This document shows, piece by piece, positions 23,618-33,270 of a stretch of 60,000 bases of DNA; position 1 is the stretch's first letter, and the number at the start of each line of letters is the position of its first letter. Source of the DNA: Liolophura sinensis (taxonomy: Eukaryota > Mollusca > Polyplacophora > Chitonida > Chitonidae). The stretch lies in contig NC_088304.1 of NCBI RefSeq assembly GCF_032854445.1, positions 30,637,732 to 30,697,731 on the forward strand, written 5' to 3'. Below the pieces are notes generated by a model that worked only from the letters and a program-made list of their open reading frames with translations, was not told the origin of the DNA and made no database searches. The translations under genes were made by a program, and so were the position numbers.

Positions 23618-23980
23618 CACTGAAAGCTAACGTGTTTCATTGACAGAATACTGTGTTTCCAGTTATATATGACACGCTTGCTCTGTTATTTTAACAGAAT
23701 AATTTTACAGGTGTAGTAATGAGGGTGTTGTGAACTTTGTCTATGTAACATGGTATTATGCTGCAGTATCAAATTCTATTCTACCTTGACTCAGACAAGA
23801 AATTATGTTAAATTTAACAGATCCCGTAAGTGGAAAGGTCTGCAGCAACATGCGGTTGGTCGAGGGTTTCCCCCAGGCTCTGCCCGGTTTCCTCCCACCA
23901 TATAATGCTGGCTACCGTCGTTTAAGTGAAATATTCTTGAGTGTTCTGTTAAATTGAACAGATCAGTATTTAGAGTGTAC
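23618..23980. mobile_element. MITE-related element carrying a nested SINE
   Basis: Outer ends ACACTGAAA and TTAGAGTGTA resemble copy 2 of the MITE. TTAAATTTAACAGAT lies just left of the nested SINE, and TGTTAAATTGAACAGATCAG just right of it, matching the MITE inverted motif. The interior (23640-23800) is otherwise different. Probably a diverged family member into which a SINE inserted near the right TIR. Confidence 0.6.
23823..23941 (+). repeat. Molluscan-type SINE nested in a MITE
   Basis: GTAAGTGGAAAGGTCTGCAG, GGTCGAGGGTTTCCCCCAGG, CTCTGCCCGGTTTCCTCCCA and GTGAAATATTCTTGAG match the body. It stops at CTTGAG, before the CGGCGTAAAACACC-(AAAT)n end, so both ends are missing. Confidence 0.85.
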
Positions 23981-24109
23981 TTTAGCGCGTAAAATCGTGC
24001 GGGGGTGGCCTGTAAATGATGTATTACGCTACCTTGGATGTATGCTTTACTTGTCATGAGTGGAACCGGATTCGGGTAATCACATTTAGTTCCGTGATAA
24101 CAAAACAAA

Positions 24110-24590
24110 ACCCTCCGTGGACCTGTCCATTAAATGTACTGACCCACTGGCAGTAAGAATGCCATCAGCATGCAACCGTGTAACCTGGACACAAATCAAG
24201 GAACATATCCATGCCATGGTACGAGGACACTGCAATTAATGATTTTCTCTGCGAGTTGCAATGCGAGGATTTCCCATGTTGATAGCAGATATGACAATAG
24301 GCTTGCCCGTGCGGGTCGGTAACGTCTCTAAAACAATCGGACCGATCGCTAATCGGATAGCGCGACGAAATCGCGTGTCCCGTCCGATTCTGTGGACTGA
24401 TCTTCGCATGATTGCTAGCCGCAGTTTCGTATAATGACGTCGCGCGCCACTTCAATCAATGGTCTCCTGACTTGTACTATTGGAAACATCACGTAAAACT
24501 ATACATCGATAGCATCTTTGGTCTGATGTCTCCAGATAAATACACAGGCCGATTTTTCTTTCCAGCTCGGAATGTATAACAAACTTGGAT
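24110..24590. other. Intergenic; palindrome-rich patch
   Basis: A 96-codon minus frame (24165-24455) has no recognisable domain. The segment 24335-24400 holds short inverted motifs (CGGACCGATCG..CGATCGCTAATCGG and GCGCGAC..GTCGCGC-like). Could be regulatory; not called. Confidence 0.3.
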
Positions 24591-24599
24591 AGTTCCATG

Positions 24600-24690
24600 A
24601 GGGAACTGGTATTTTATTTTGTTTTAGAAATGGGTCTTGCAATTATTGACTTATTGATCGCACATTCATGGTCTATGAGGGGTATACGAA
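24600..24690 (+). repeat. Dispersed repeat B, copy 3 (3' part)
   Basis: TTTTATTTTGTTTTAGAAAT, GGGTCTTGCAATTATTGACT and TATTGATCGC-like match the TTGTTTTGGATATTGGTGTT and GCGATTGTTGACTTG end of copy 2 with many substitutions. Confidence 0.5.
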
Positions 24691-25302
24691 TGTCGGACCT
24701 GAGGTTTAGATTAAAATACACGAACATACTGCCATGTGGGGTGTATTTCCCATTTCCTTCAGTCTTATCGTTCACCTTACTTTCACGTGACAGTTTTACT
24801 CTGGCATTTTAGAACTACAACATCAGCTTAAATCACCAGTTTTCCCACAGGCTTCATTCATGAATAACATTGTCATTGAAATGAAATAAAATGAATGAGC
24901 TGCCAGTCAGCATTTGCTAATTGAAAATATAAAAGCGGTCAATGATGTTCTACAATGCCGGCAATGTATAAGTACTATGTCAAACGAGTTTTGCTACATC
25001 AACTCCGTTTAAATCCGATGACTTCAGCTCTTTATATTAACTCATATAGCATACAGTCTCCAACCAAAAAGCCTCTTAGTCTATACATTAAAGCAACAGA
25101 GCGTACTATGCAGTCTAGCCTGAACTGGATATAACCCCTCAATGAGATTTTCGTGGTTACTAATTACATCATTATGACCCTACGAGCAGTGCAGGAGATA
25201 GGGAATCCAAAAGTTCTGTCCAAGGTAGGAACTGAACCCGGACCTGGTGTGTCCTGGTAATTGAAAAGAGAATCGATAAAGTGTATCGCTAGGCGTTAAA
25301 TA
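24691..25302. other. Intergenic, weak tRNA-like trace only
   Basis: At 25220-25300 the minus strand contains GGGTTCAGTTCC with a poor A-box-like segment upstream; too weak to call separately. Nothing else recognised. Confidence 0.35.
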
Positions 25303-25375
25303 ATGATTTATTTATTTATTTGATTCGTGTTTTGCGTCATACACAAGAATATTTCACTTATACGACGGCGGCTTT
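25303..25375 (-). repeat. Molluscan-type SINE, 3' fragment
   Basis: (ATTT)n, GATTCGTGTTTTGCGTCATA, AAGAATATTTCACTTATACG and ACGGCGGC, then homology stops. Confidence 0.85.
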
Positions 25376-25639
25376 AAACGATAATTGGTGGTTGATATTC
25401 ATCAATGTTGGTGGAAAGTAATATCTAAAGAGCTTCACAAAAATTTACGTAATTCTAGACCAGTAACGTCCAATAAAGTGCAATCAACATCACTGCAGTT
25501 TTTACTTAATCCTGCATAAGCCGCGGTGCTAGAGAACGTGTAATTTTGTACTATATAAGCATTTAACATGAACAGTTAGAACAAAAACCCGAGGTAAACC
25601 GACAAGAGGCCGTATTTCATCGGTTACGTGTGACTATAT

Positions 25640-25930
25640 GATAGCTATTACACAGTCGTTGCTGCTCTAATTTTACTCTCTTTGTGGTCGGTCCTATATT
25701 TGAACGATATAAATACTGATTTCACTAGAACATACCTTGCATTTCTCCAACATCATTGAAAATTGTTGATTGCTTTTCTTTGCATGATTCCGTCCTATTT
25801 TCGTACTTTATATACTTTTATAGTTCTTTGGTGGTTCGTGTTGTACGTCGCTTTTGTGAATTGGCATTGCGATTACTAACCTGGAACGTCCCTGTTGGTT
25901 GACGGCTGGTGTACGAATGGCTGTTTAAAC
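25640..25930 (+). repeat. Dispersed repeat B, copy 4
   Basis: TTCTTTGGTGGTTCGTGTTG, GGCATTGCGATTACTAACCT, GGAACGTCC and TTGGTTGACGGCTGGTG align with the 3' half of copies 1 and 2; the 5' half (ACCTTGCATTTCTCC) is weaker. Confidence 0.65.
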
Positions 25931-26395
25931 GCACAGATATATATATGTAATTTGATAGCATTCATTCAACAAATCAGGGTAGAAATATGAAAAAAACAAA
26001 TGCCCTGCAATGTTATCTTCGACTATCTGATTGATTTGTGGATCTCTTCAAGTTTAACGCCCTCTTGGAACACTATTTCATGTTTCAGTGTAAGCCACTC
26101 CGCTCTTCACTATCCCATTAACGTCCGGCTTTTTCTTTGAAAAGCCATCTCGAAAGGAGCAATTTATAACGACCATTAAGCCTTTTGGTCATAAAAATTT
26201 TACCATTGTTCCGTGGGGTTTTTCTTCTAGTCAAAAAACGTCGTGATGAATCGGCATGGGGAAAAAATTCGGTAGAAATTCTTTGAAATTTATTACGGTC
26301 ATAAACTGAATTCATAGGAACGAGCAGAAGAAAATAAACCTCACAAAGAAAGAAGCTGAAAAAAATGAGTGTTACTGAACGCCTTTAGTGTTTAC
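25931..26395. other. Intergenic or intron, no supported feature
   Basis: A 65-codon basic minus frame (26118-26315) lies just downstream of the candidate exon, but would need an intron shorter than 100 bp and has no recognised domain. Confidence 0.35.
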
Positions 26396-26629
26396 CTTTG
26401 TAGCGAGTGTGCACAGGGAAATCTGCACAGGAAACGTTTGCAAAGGTTCTTCGGTGTTTTGAGTGATCCGTCCAAATACAGCACTATATATCATGGCGCT
26501 ATTAGCCTCTAGGTCCGAAGAGGGCTCGTCGCCATTAGTGTCAACAGTGTTTAATCCGTCTGACAAGACGTCCGAGTCTATGGAGAATACATCCATCAAG
26601 TGGCGCTGTTTGTCAGGCCTCTGACATCA
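26396..26629 (-). CDS. Candidate first coding exon, unknown protein
   Basis: On the minus strand a pyrimidine-rich TTTTTTGCAG ends at 26630. After 33 bases comes an ATG (26596-26594) in CTTGATGG, then 67 in-frame codons to 26396 ending AAG, directly followed by a GTAAAC donor (phase 0). The peptide starts MDVFSIDSDVLSDG and continues with acidic and polar residues (NTVDTNGDEPSSDLEANS), then a more hydrophobic end (FPVQISLCTLATK). Composition resembles an acidic N-terminus of a regulatory protein, but I recognise no family. Without splicing, the frame would run 8 codons further and stop. Other exons were not found, so this could be chance. Confidence 0.3.
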
Positions 26630-26639
26630 CTGCAAAAAA

Positions 26640-27277
26640 TAACTTTCACGGACGACCTGGAGTTACTCCTCTTTGGAACTGCTTGGACACGCTTGAGATA
26701 GACTTTGCGTGATTCGCGTTTGAAAATTATCGCTTTCTGTGTTATCTTTCGCTCAGGAAGTTGTTGTTTTTATTGATGTGGTTACTGATCCTTTTGAATC
26801 TTCAGACCGAACACTAATTAACCGTTTCTGATAACTTTTAACGTGTGAAAACCTTATAGGTGATATATGTGTCTGCTTGTAAACAAGAATGACACGTACT
26901 GACGAGCCTGGAAATGTACAGCCTTGTGTTTATAGGCAAGATTTCTTGGCTGTGAAACGTATTTAAGTTGGTTTGACATTTAGCACTCAGTAAATAACAA
27001 ATAACGAAAGCAAAACAAACAGAAACATTTTCCATTAATTTGAGACTATATGTGTGCTAGTAATAGTTAGTCAGACTCTGTTATGAGCTGCATATGGGAG
27101 GTTATCTTTGTGTGACTTTCTGGTGGTACTGGCTAATCCATAACGCTGAATGGACAAGGGTCGGGTTTGTGACGCCCTGCCGTGGTTGTCCATTTCGCGG
27201 TGCATGCGTTGTGTCCTATCCACGTGTTGCGGTCTTGGACGAATTTTTGAAGAACGAATGAAGCATACATCATGCCT
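26640..27277. other. Intergenic or intron, no supported feature
   Basis: No recognised repeat or exon. Confidence 0.35.
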
Positions 27278-27352
27278 TGGTAAGAAGGAGCTGTAGGCCT
27301 ATCTGAACCCTGAACCTCACTGATAGTGGTCAGCAATTTCAGTCTCGCTCAG
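27278..27352 (-). repeat. tRNA-like SINE head, family 2 copy a
   Basis: The minus strand reads TTGCTGAGCGAGACTGAAAT (A-box-like), CACTATCAGTGAGG, then CAGGGTTCAGATAGG (B box). The CTATCAGTGA-G-T-CAGGGTTCA string also occurs in the head at 27780-27850, so the two belong together. Confidence 0.5.
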
Positions 27353-27779
27353 CAACATGATTTCCTCAACACCTTCGATTTTATTCAATAGTTAGCGGCG
27401 TCATACATGCCGTGAACGCTTTCTTGTTTCTTATATGATCGTCTCTATATTTGTAAATACCTGCACTGTTTTTCTTCCAATGGACTGATGTTCATAAAGC
27501 CGCACATGTATATACACTTACCTTGTATATAGCTCTCTATAGCATTTATTACTGCAGTTGCCGTTACATCTGATGATGGAAGGAGTTACTTTCGAAAACG
27601 TGTAAACTCGTTAAAAACAATTACGAAGAGACTTTTTGTCGTGTTGATTTGACCAAGTAATTCGTGAAGATTGCTCTCAGACAGTTTCTGCATATTCATA
27701 CAAGAACAGATATTGGTGAACCAAAAGAGGGCCACCATGTATACCCATGGCAAATATCGGACCTCGCCAAGAGTCAGCT
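27353..27779. other. Intergenic, no supported feature
   Basis: AT-rich spacer between two related tRNA-like heads; no exon or repeat recognised. Confidence 0.35.
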
Positions 27780-27850
27780 GGACTTGAACCCTGTACTTCA
27801 CTGATAGGGGCCATCCGTGTGCCATATTACATTCTATCACTTTCTTTGAT
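27780..27850 (-). repeat. tRNA-like SINE head, family 2 copy b
   Basis: The minus strand reads GATAGAATGTAATATGGCAC (A-box-like), CCCCTATCAGTGAAGTACAG, then GGGTTCAAGTCCAGC (B box). Immediately to the right the plus strand also has a B-box-like GTTCGAATCCGGC (about 27871), so two oppositely oriented tRNA-like pieces meet here. Confidence 0.5.
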
Positions 27851-28050
27851 CCGGTAAGGTCGCGTGTTCGAATCCGGCTCCGATTGTATAGCTGTAGGTG
27901 TAAGATGTACGGGTGTGAAAGATATCTATACAAGACGGACTGGGAGTGGTTCAGTGGTGACGTGTCTTTTTCTGGTACAAACTGGTCAAAAGGGAGAGGG
28001 TCTTACGACATCTTCAGTGTTAACTCTGAGCTCACGAAGCAGTCGTAAAC

Positions 28051-28140
28051 TGCCCCTGGTGTAAGCTCCATGACAACATATAGTGCGGAGATGTGTCACA
28101 ACTGGAAATGCGCTTGGCATATTTTTACGGTGACGTTGTA
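28051..28140 (+). repeat. Dispersed repeat C, copy 1
   Basis: CTGGTGTAAGCTCCATGACA, ACATATAGTG, GATGTGTCACA, AATGCG and GTGACGTTGT align collinearly with 39277-39360. Unknown family. Confidence 0.6.
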
Positions 28141-28359
28141 GAGCAGGCTCTGGAGCCATTTTACTTGCCCTAACCCAAACTGCATGGTCGAGATTTCATA
28201 CAGAGCAAAGGGTTATAGTTTTTGCTTTATGCATGCCTCTGTGCCGATGCCCCCAACCCCACCTTGTACACACATACACACACACACAGTGCCCAAATTT
28301 GACTGGAGGGCACTTAAATCCGGCCATGATTCTATAATCGTGAGAACATACGTGACAAT

Positions 28360-28720
28360 AGGCGGCTAATGACCTACTTTGACAATTACCGGCGAAGTTG
28401 AGCGCTGTCTTTTCCACCACTAATTACCTCTAAACGGCGTTCGACATTCATAAACCGCATTCGATATATTTGCCTCAAATGCCATCCAATTATGACAGAC
28501 ATTGAGAAAGCCAACGTTTTCCTTTTATTCAAAACTTGGAGACTAATCTCATTGCAGTGCAATACGTGCCACAGCAAGGCCGCTATCATTACGCATACAC
28601 TCTGGAGGATATTGACCAATCGCGTGGCGGTTACGGTCGGTATAATTACTGGCACGCGGCCAATTCGAGATGGAACAAAGTTGAAGCTTTGTGATTACTT
28701 TTCGAGCTCAGCAAAATATT
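28360..28720. promoter_or_regulatory. Possible enhancer-like non-coding stretch
   Basis: Non-repetitive, balanced composition, with clustered homeodomain-type cores on both strands (CTAATGAC, ACAATTACC, TAATTA at 28421-28426, CCAATTATG). It is open in both directions (90 and 89 codons) without a recognisable protein. Cross-species conservation is unknown; this is pattern recognition only. Confidence 0.2.
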
Positions 28721-29689
28721 CATTCGCCAACAAAGAGCGTTTGAAACGAGCCACTGAGGACTAGGCGTAAATAGCCAAACATTAGAGAGCAGAGTTATAT
28801 TTTTTTATCTTCTTGGGGGAGAGAAAAATCTATTTCCTCTAATCTCAGACACTCCATCAAGCTTTAATCAATCAGGAATTTATCCGAGATTTATTCTGAT
28901 TCCGTGGAGGGTGTCGCCATGTCGAACAACTTCCTGGACTTGCTATTCCCTCCTTCAGCACTGAAGATCAATTCTTGCTGGGTAGATGGGAAAACGATGT
29001 TATTACAGTTCTGAACTCGGACTCGCTGTCAAATCACTTTAGAGGTCCGAATGGGTTAATGCCGTTAAGAAAACAGATCCTATCGTTAAATTACACCAAC
29101 GAAGACTTTGTATCTTTTTCTCTCGACATAGACTAAGAGAACGGACGCGACTACAGAGAATATAAAGTAATTACATAGAACGATATTCAGACTGAGTCTA
29201 ACTGCATTTTCTTGATATCTATCCCACAAAGAGAATGTATGACGAAAAACACAGAGAAAAAAAGAGAAAAAGCAATTCAACAAATCAGGTTTAATTTTGA
29301 AGAGTTCTTCCCAACTCTATCTGGTGAACATTAAATTTTGTCTGACAAGGAGACTTGTTGTTGTTCATCATGGTCAAATCCATCAAGTCACAAACGAAAT
29401 GAAAAATATCTGTACAGAATTATCATTTCTGGAGCTAGCGGATAAACGTTGACTTAAAATCCTTTTCAACTTGAGTGGTTAAAGCTGACGCATCATGTAT
29501 TTAAACGTTTTATGACGTTTAAGTTACATTGCCCGCACTATGCTTCTTTCCATGTACAGTACTGAAGAGTGAAATAAAGCAAACAGCTAGTTCCGCGCTT
29601 GGTTTACACAGCGACTTCACTAACTGATCTCTGACACGTATCCTTTAATACATTCTTTGACATAAGACGTCTTATACCGGGTACATTTT
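28721..29689. other. Intergenic, no supported feature
   Basis: AT-rich sequence without recognised repeats or exons. Confidence 0.4.
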
Positions 29690-29745
29690 CATGTATTTGA
29701 TTGGTGTTTACAGCGCAAAACTCGACAATATTTCATTTGTACACG
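29690..29745 (-). repeat. Molluscan-type SINE, degenerate 3' fragment
   Basis: TGTATTTGATTGGTGTTTAC, CTCGACAATATTTCATTTGT and ACACGA follow the SINE end with substitutions and small deletions. Confidence 0.6.
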
Positions 29746-29881
29746 AATAGAAACTTTAGACCAGTGACTGACAAATTCTGTGATCTAAAACGCGCGGCAG
29801 GGAAACCTACTTTACCGGTTTTTTTGTGGAGACCGATTCCATTTGTACTTTTCTACACCGTTTTTGTTTCTTAGGACATAG

Positions 29882-29914
29882 TGTGCATTTCACAAAAAGA
29901 CGTGAAAAATGCAC
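29882..29914. repeat. Imperfect hairpin
   Basis: TGTGCATTTCAC pairs with GTGAAAAATGCACA across an 8-base loop, with a two-base bulge. May be a small foldback or chance. Confidence 0.4.
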
Positions 29915-30041
29915 AGTGCTAAGTGGTTTACATTGTTATCGTTCCCTGATATAAGACTCCGCACTGGAAGCGCGTGCGGACATGAGAGTGTCCCAAATCC
30001 AAGACAGGTGGCACACTTGACCTTTTGGGCACCCGAAACCC

Positions 30042-30077
30042 TTGTTTACAATGACAATGCGAGACAAGGGTAAACAA
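30042..30077. promoter_or_regulatory. Inverted pair of forkhead-type motifs
   Basis: TTGTTTAC at 30042-30049 and its exact complement GTAAACAA at 30070-30077, flanked by CCCTT and AAGGG. Forkhead factors bind TGTTTAC-type sites; whether these are used is unknown. Confidence 0.25.
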
Positions 30078-30246
30078 AAGCTCTGGTCGTTATCGACGGA
30101 GGCAACGCATCTGTTGGGCAGAGCAGTTGTACAAAAGGCTAGCCTCTGCCTCTTTATCGACTTTGTGTTTTAAGGCATTTAACTCTTGCCAGTTTAATCG
30201 ACCATTTATTTTTCTAAGGGTGGGAGTGTTTCTGCTATACGGTTTT

Positions 30247-30269
30247 GTGGGGGGTGAGGGGGGGGAGGG
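30247..30269 (+). repeat. G-run tract (G-quadruplex candidate)
   Basis: Runs of six, eight and three G separated by TGA and A; the long run can supply two tracts, enough for a four-tract quadruplex. Confidence 0.5.
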
Positions 30270-30596
30270 TATAAGCAGCTTTTTTCTTATCTGACCGGTT
30301 GATTTGGCTGCACATATCCACGAGACGTTGCCGAGAAAATTTATCAGCGTTTGACAGCTAACTGTTACTATTATCAGTCTGCCAGAAATTAAGCCCCTCT
30401 ATGCCTACAGATATTCAATTATTTTTAATCAAAGGCTAACAATGCCTCTATTAAATTGCCTAACTAGATCGCTGGACCTTATCGTCCGGCTTAATCAGTG
30501 ACTCGTATTGTAATAACATAATGAAACAGCCGAGTGATTTACGACGTCATGGCGGGGGTGGGGTACTATATAAGTGAACAGACCTGCCTCATTGTT

Positions 30597-30598
<2 letters not shown>

Positions 30599-30671
<73 letters not shown>
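30599..30671. repeat. (CT)n microsatellite
   Basis: About 36 uninterrupted CT units, followed by TTCTCTCC. Ser-Leu and Arg-Glu frames across it are artefacts. Confidence 0.97.
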
Positions 30672-30677
<6 letters not shown>

Positions 30678-31107
30678 CAGTATTGGGACAATCTGAATCA
30701 CCCGCGGTTCGAAACGGTAACATGGAAATTTTGCCTTTTGACACAATTGGCTTCGAGATGACCTTTAGTAGTGAATGGCCTTGGTGACTGCATATTTTAC
30801 ATAACCTTTCGTACTTTTTCCATTTGTTGCAACATAAATAAGAAATCCGACTCTGAATCTTCATATGAAACTTCGTAGTGTAAAATCATATATATATCTA
30901 TAACTGAATATTCCCTGCCCTGAAACATAGCGGGTATGGTGAGACATTTCGTAGCTCGGTTAAGTCTGCAATGAACATTGAAGCCAATCCTTTTGCAGCT
31001 CAGGTAACGGGTTATACATTAACAGTTTTCGACGTACCATCATTACACATCTGGATTGACAGAGGCATATCTTAGGGATAACAACTCCTGGATTTATTGT
31101 GTTGGTG

Positions 31108-31140
31108 ACGTTTCGATGTAGGTTCTTACATCGTTATCAA
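31108..31140 (-). ncRNA. Hammerhead-ribozyme-like motif (degenerate)
   Basis: The minus strand reads TTGATAAC, the hairpin GATGTA-AGAACC-TACATC, then GAAACGTC. A hammerhead core has CTGANGA, a stem, then GAAA; here the second part is intact while the first reads TTGATAA. Penelope-like elements are known to carry hammerheads near the 3' side of the RT/endonuclease ORF, which fits the position. Substitution at the CTGANGA box makes cleavage doubtful. Confidence 0.5.
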
Positions 31141-31257
31141 ACCATATGAACATACAGAGATACAAGACAACATATATACAGTAAGAGAGTGAGCGGTGTC
31201 AAAACAGGCAACAATGTAACATAGATAATGGCTTCGGGGTTTAAGGCGGTCACTGTC

Positions 31258-31401
31258 TCAACTGATTAGGTCATTGTAGGCGCTCGGTAGGTGGTACCCG
31301 CTGTCTCGGTTAAGCTGTGGATTGTGTCGTCGGATCATCATGGCTTCCAGCAGTTTCCTTCTTTTGTAGTCTGATTGGTTGTTCAGACAATGCAGGAGTT
31401 G
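31258..31401 (-). pseudogene. C-terminal end of a Penelope-like GIY-YIG endonuclease
   Basis: The minus frame ends at a TGA (31258-31260). Its peptide includes KRRKLLEAMMIRRHNPQLN and RDSGYHLPSAYND, which match the conserved C-terminal pattern of Penelope-like GIY-YIG proteins: basic K/R, then LLEA..I, then a P-x-LNRD-x-G motif. GIY-YIG is the nuclease that nicks target DNA for reverse transcription in this class. An in-frame TAA (31402-31404) closes the frame upstream, and no GIY or YIG motif or RT domain remains, so it cannot be functional. Family call is from memory of the motif. Confidence 0.7.
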
Positions 31402-31619
31402 TTATCCATAAGTAATGCCTCTGTCAATCTATACCATCCCAGTTCCTAAATGTCTCTAAAAGAAGCCATTACACCTCTGGCTGTGATGTGTATGGATACA
31501 TGAAATTCATTCTTTTCGTAATGATTATCTGTTTAACGTCCCTGTAAACACGAATTCGGATAAGTCCGAATATTGCAATTTAAAGGTATAAAATCACAAG
31601 TTTAAGTGACACACGAACC

Positions 31620-31685
31620 AACTTAGGATTAAACCCCGTGGGTGTCAGTTCTAACCAGCAGGCAGGTCTAGCTTCTCCTCCAATG
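31620..31685 (-). repeat. tRNA-like SINE head, isolated
   Basis: The minus strand has GCCTGCTGGTTAGAACTG (A-box-like), then GGGGTTTAATCC (B-box-like) at tRNA spacing. Retroposon relic by context. Confidence 0.4.
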
Positions 31686-32159
31686 TGGTGGTAATACCAG
31701 TTGTTAGTCATTGGTATTGGGCCTAAGCCAGAAAGGAAGGAAGGTCGTATGCGGATTAAAACAGGATTAACCTTGAAGTAACTGGTCTGACCAAAAATTC
31801 AGAACCCAGCTTTAAATTCATCATCTGGTGCTTTAAAGAGCATAGCGTCAAGATTTGAGAAATTTCACATCTTTAGTTCCGTGAAATTCCAGAGGAATTC
31901 TGACGTTGGCTTCACTTCATGTAAGGGTGTACAAGGTTCTCAAAATCATGTCGGTCCCGAAACCACAGCAGTCTTAACACCGACTTTTCTCCCATTGACG
32001 CCCACCCCTCCCCGTACATCTACCACCACAACCCACCCAACCCTTCCCAACGACTTCATCCCGACACACCTCCTGTCTGTCCTCTCCAGAGACTGAACTT
32101 CGATCGAGAAATGTCAATATACAAGTGGTACTAGTAGTCGGGTAGTTTTATTGTACGGT
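31686..32159. other. Intergenic, C-rich patch
   Basis: 31995-32070 is rich in CCCAC/CCAACCC; similar C-rich runs recur near 40675-40760 and 51960-51990. No exon recognised. Confidence 0.35.
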
Positions 32160-32560
32160 AAGGTCATGCATGGCCGAGTTGAAGGCTATAGGAGAGAGTG
32201 CCATGAAAGCGTTGGACAAAAGACGAACTAGTCATGATTCACTGAGAGACAATAAAGCATTGTGGTGGAAGCGAAACACTCAGCTTGTAGCGGTATCATT
32301 AATCCGAGCCCTACAACACTCATCAGGCGCAGAGTCTCTCGTGAAAATTGCACGTCTCCAACCAGAGTCGTTAATCCCGATGCACGCTCCATGCCTGAGT
32401 GATAAACACTGCTGTAAGAAAACACAAGATTCCGTGTGTCGCTCAGCGCGCCATTTCCCTTTGAACCATTTCGAGACGACCTTAACGGGGATTGGCAGAG
32501 AGCGCATGCACAAGGAGGAAAAAACCGCTATTTTATATGTCCATTAGAGGCCTATCTTTT
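32160..32560. promoter_or_regulatory. Possible enhancer-like stretch with TAATCC sites
   Basis: Two K50-homeodomain-type sites TTAATCC (TAATCC at 32300-32305 and 32372-32377) lie 72 bp apart in non-repetitive, moderately GC-rich sequence. A 125-codon plus frame (32170-32547) spans it, but has no recognisable domain and overlaps frames on the other strand. Otx/Pitx/Gsc-type proteins prefer TAATCC; use here is inference. Confidence 0.2.
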
Positions 32561-33250
32561 TTAAGACCTCCCTTTCTAATGGCAGGGTAACACCACTAAA
32601 AGATGCTTGAATCCGCATTAAATACGCACCCCGAATTGAGGTGGAGAAATTTGTTTTTGTGATTTAAATAAGACCGCCTTTAATGCTTGCTGTGGGTTAC
32701 TCTCTGGCACTGCCGACTCAAAGTACTAAACAGATTAGCGATGGGGCCAGGAACGACGTTTTTTTTTCTCATTCCTTCTTCCTCTTTACGCTGTAATGAA
32801 AATTGGCCACAGTGCCAGAAAACGCAGCGAAAATTATCAGTAGGCTCATTGTATCGGTCCGAGAGGCAAAGGCATTCACCGACCAGTCCGTCACTTAGAA
32901 GTGCCGCGGATAAAAGGGTTGCCGGTGAATGAATCTAGAATAATATCGCGTTGAGCCATAACTTTCCGCGTGCAATCGATCGCCAGGTCTCAGCAAAAAC
33001 TGCGGCGAAACTTCATGGGCACAATGCCGATCTGTAAATGATAACAGAACACGACTTTGAGGGTCTTTCAGTGGATTGGGAAGGGCTAGGATTCCCCGTT
33101 ACAGTACCAGACGGACACAGGCCGCGATTAGGCGCAGAGGTAGAAAAATGAGTACGCCATATATTCATGGCTCCTAGATTCCTTTGACATCCACGTCGAG
33201 ATTCACGCCGATGTCTGTTGGCTTCAAAAGTGGCCAGTGATCCAGATCAA
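32561..33250. other. Intergenic, no supported feature
   Basis: Non-repetitive, balanced composition; no exon recognised. Confidence 0.35.
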
Positions 33251-33270
33251 TCGATTGATTGATTGATTGA
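33251..33270. repeat. (GATT)n short microsatellite
   Basis: Five GATT units. Confidence 0.85.

Larger units (their letters stand above)
31053..31430 (-). mobile_element. Penelope-like element, decayed 3' end
   Basis: Read on the minus strand, this holds the last 47 codons of a GIY-YIG-type endonuclease region, a 3' non-coding stretch of about 120 bases, and a hammerhead-like motif. Both outer edges carry inverted copies of a roughly 38-bp sequence (AGGAGTTGTTATCC..TAAG..ATGCCTCTGTCAATC): forward at 31394-31430, complementary at 31053-31091. The reverse transcriptase domain is absent, so this is a truncated, non-autonomous relic. Confidence 0.75.

Noticed and set aside
30495-30864. Ser-Leu and Arg-Glu rich frames
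   Set aside because: Translation of (CT)n/(GA)n.
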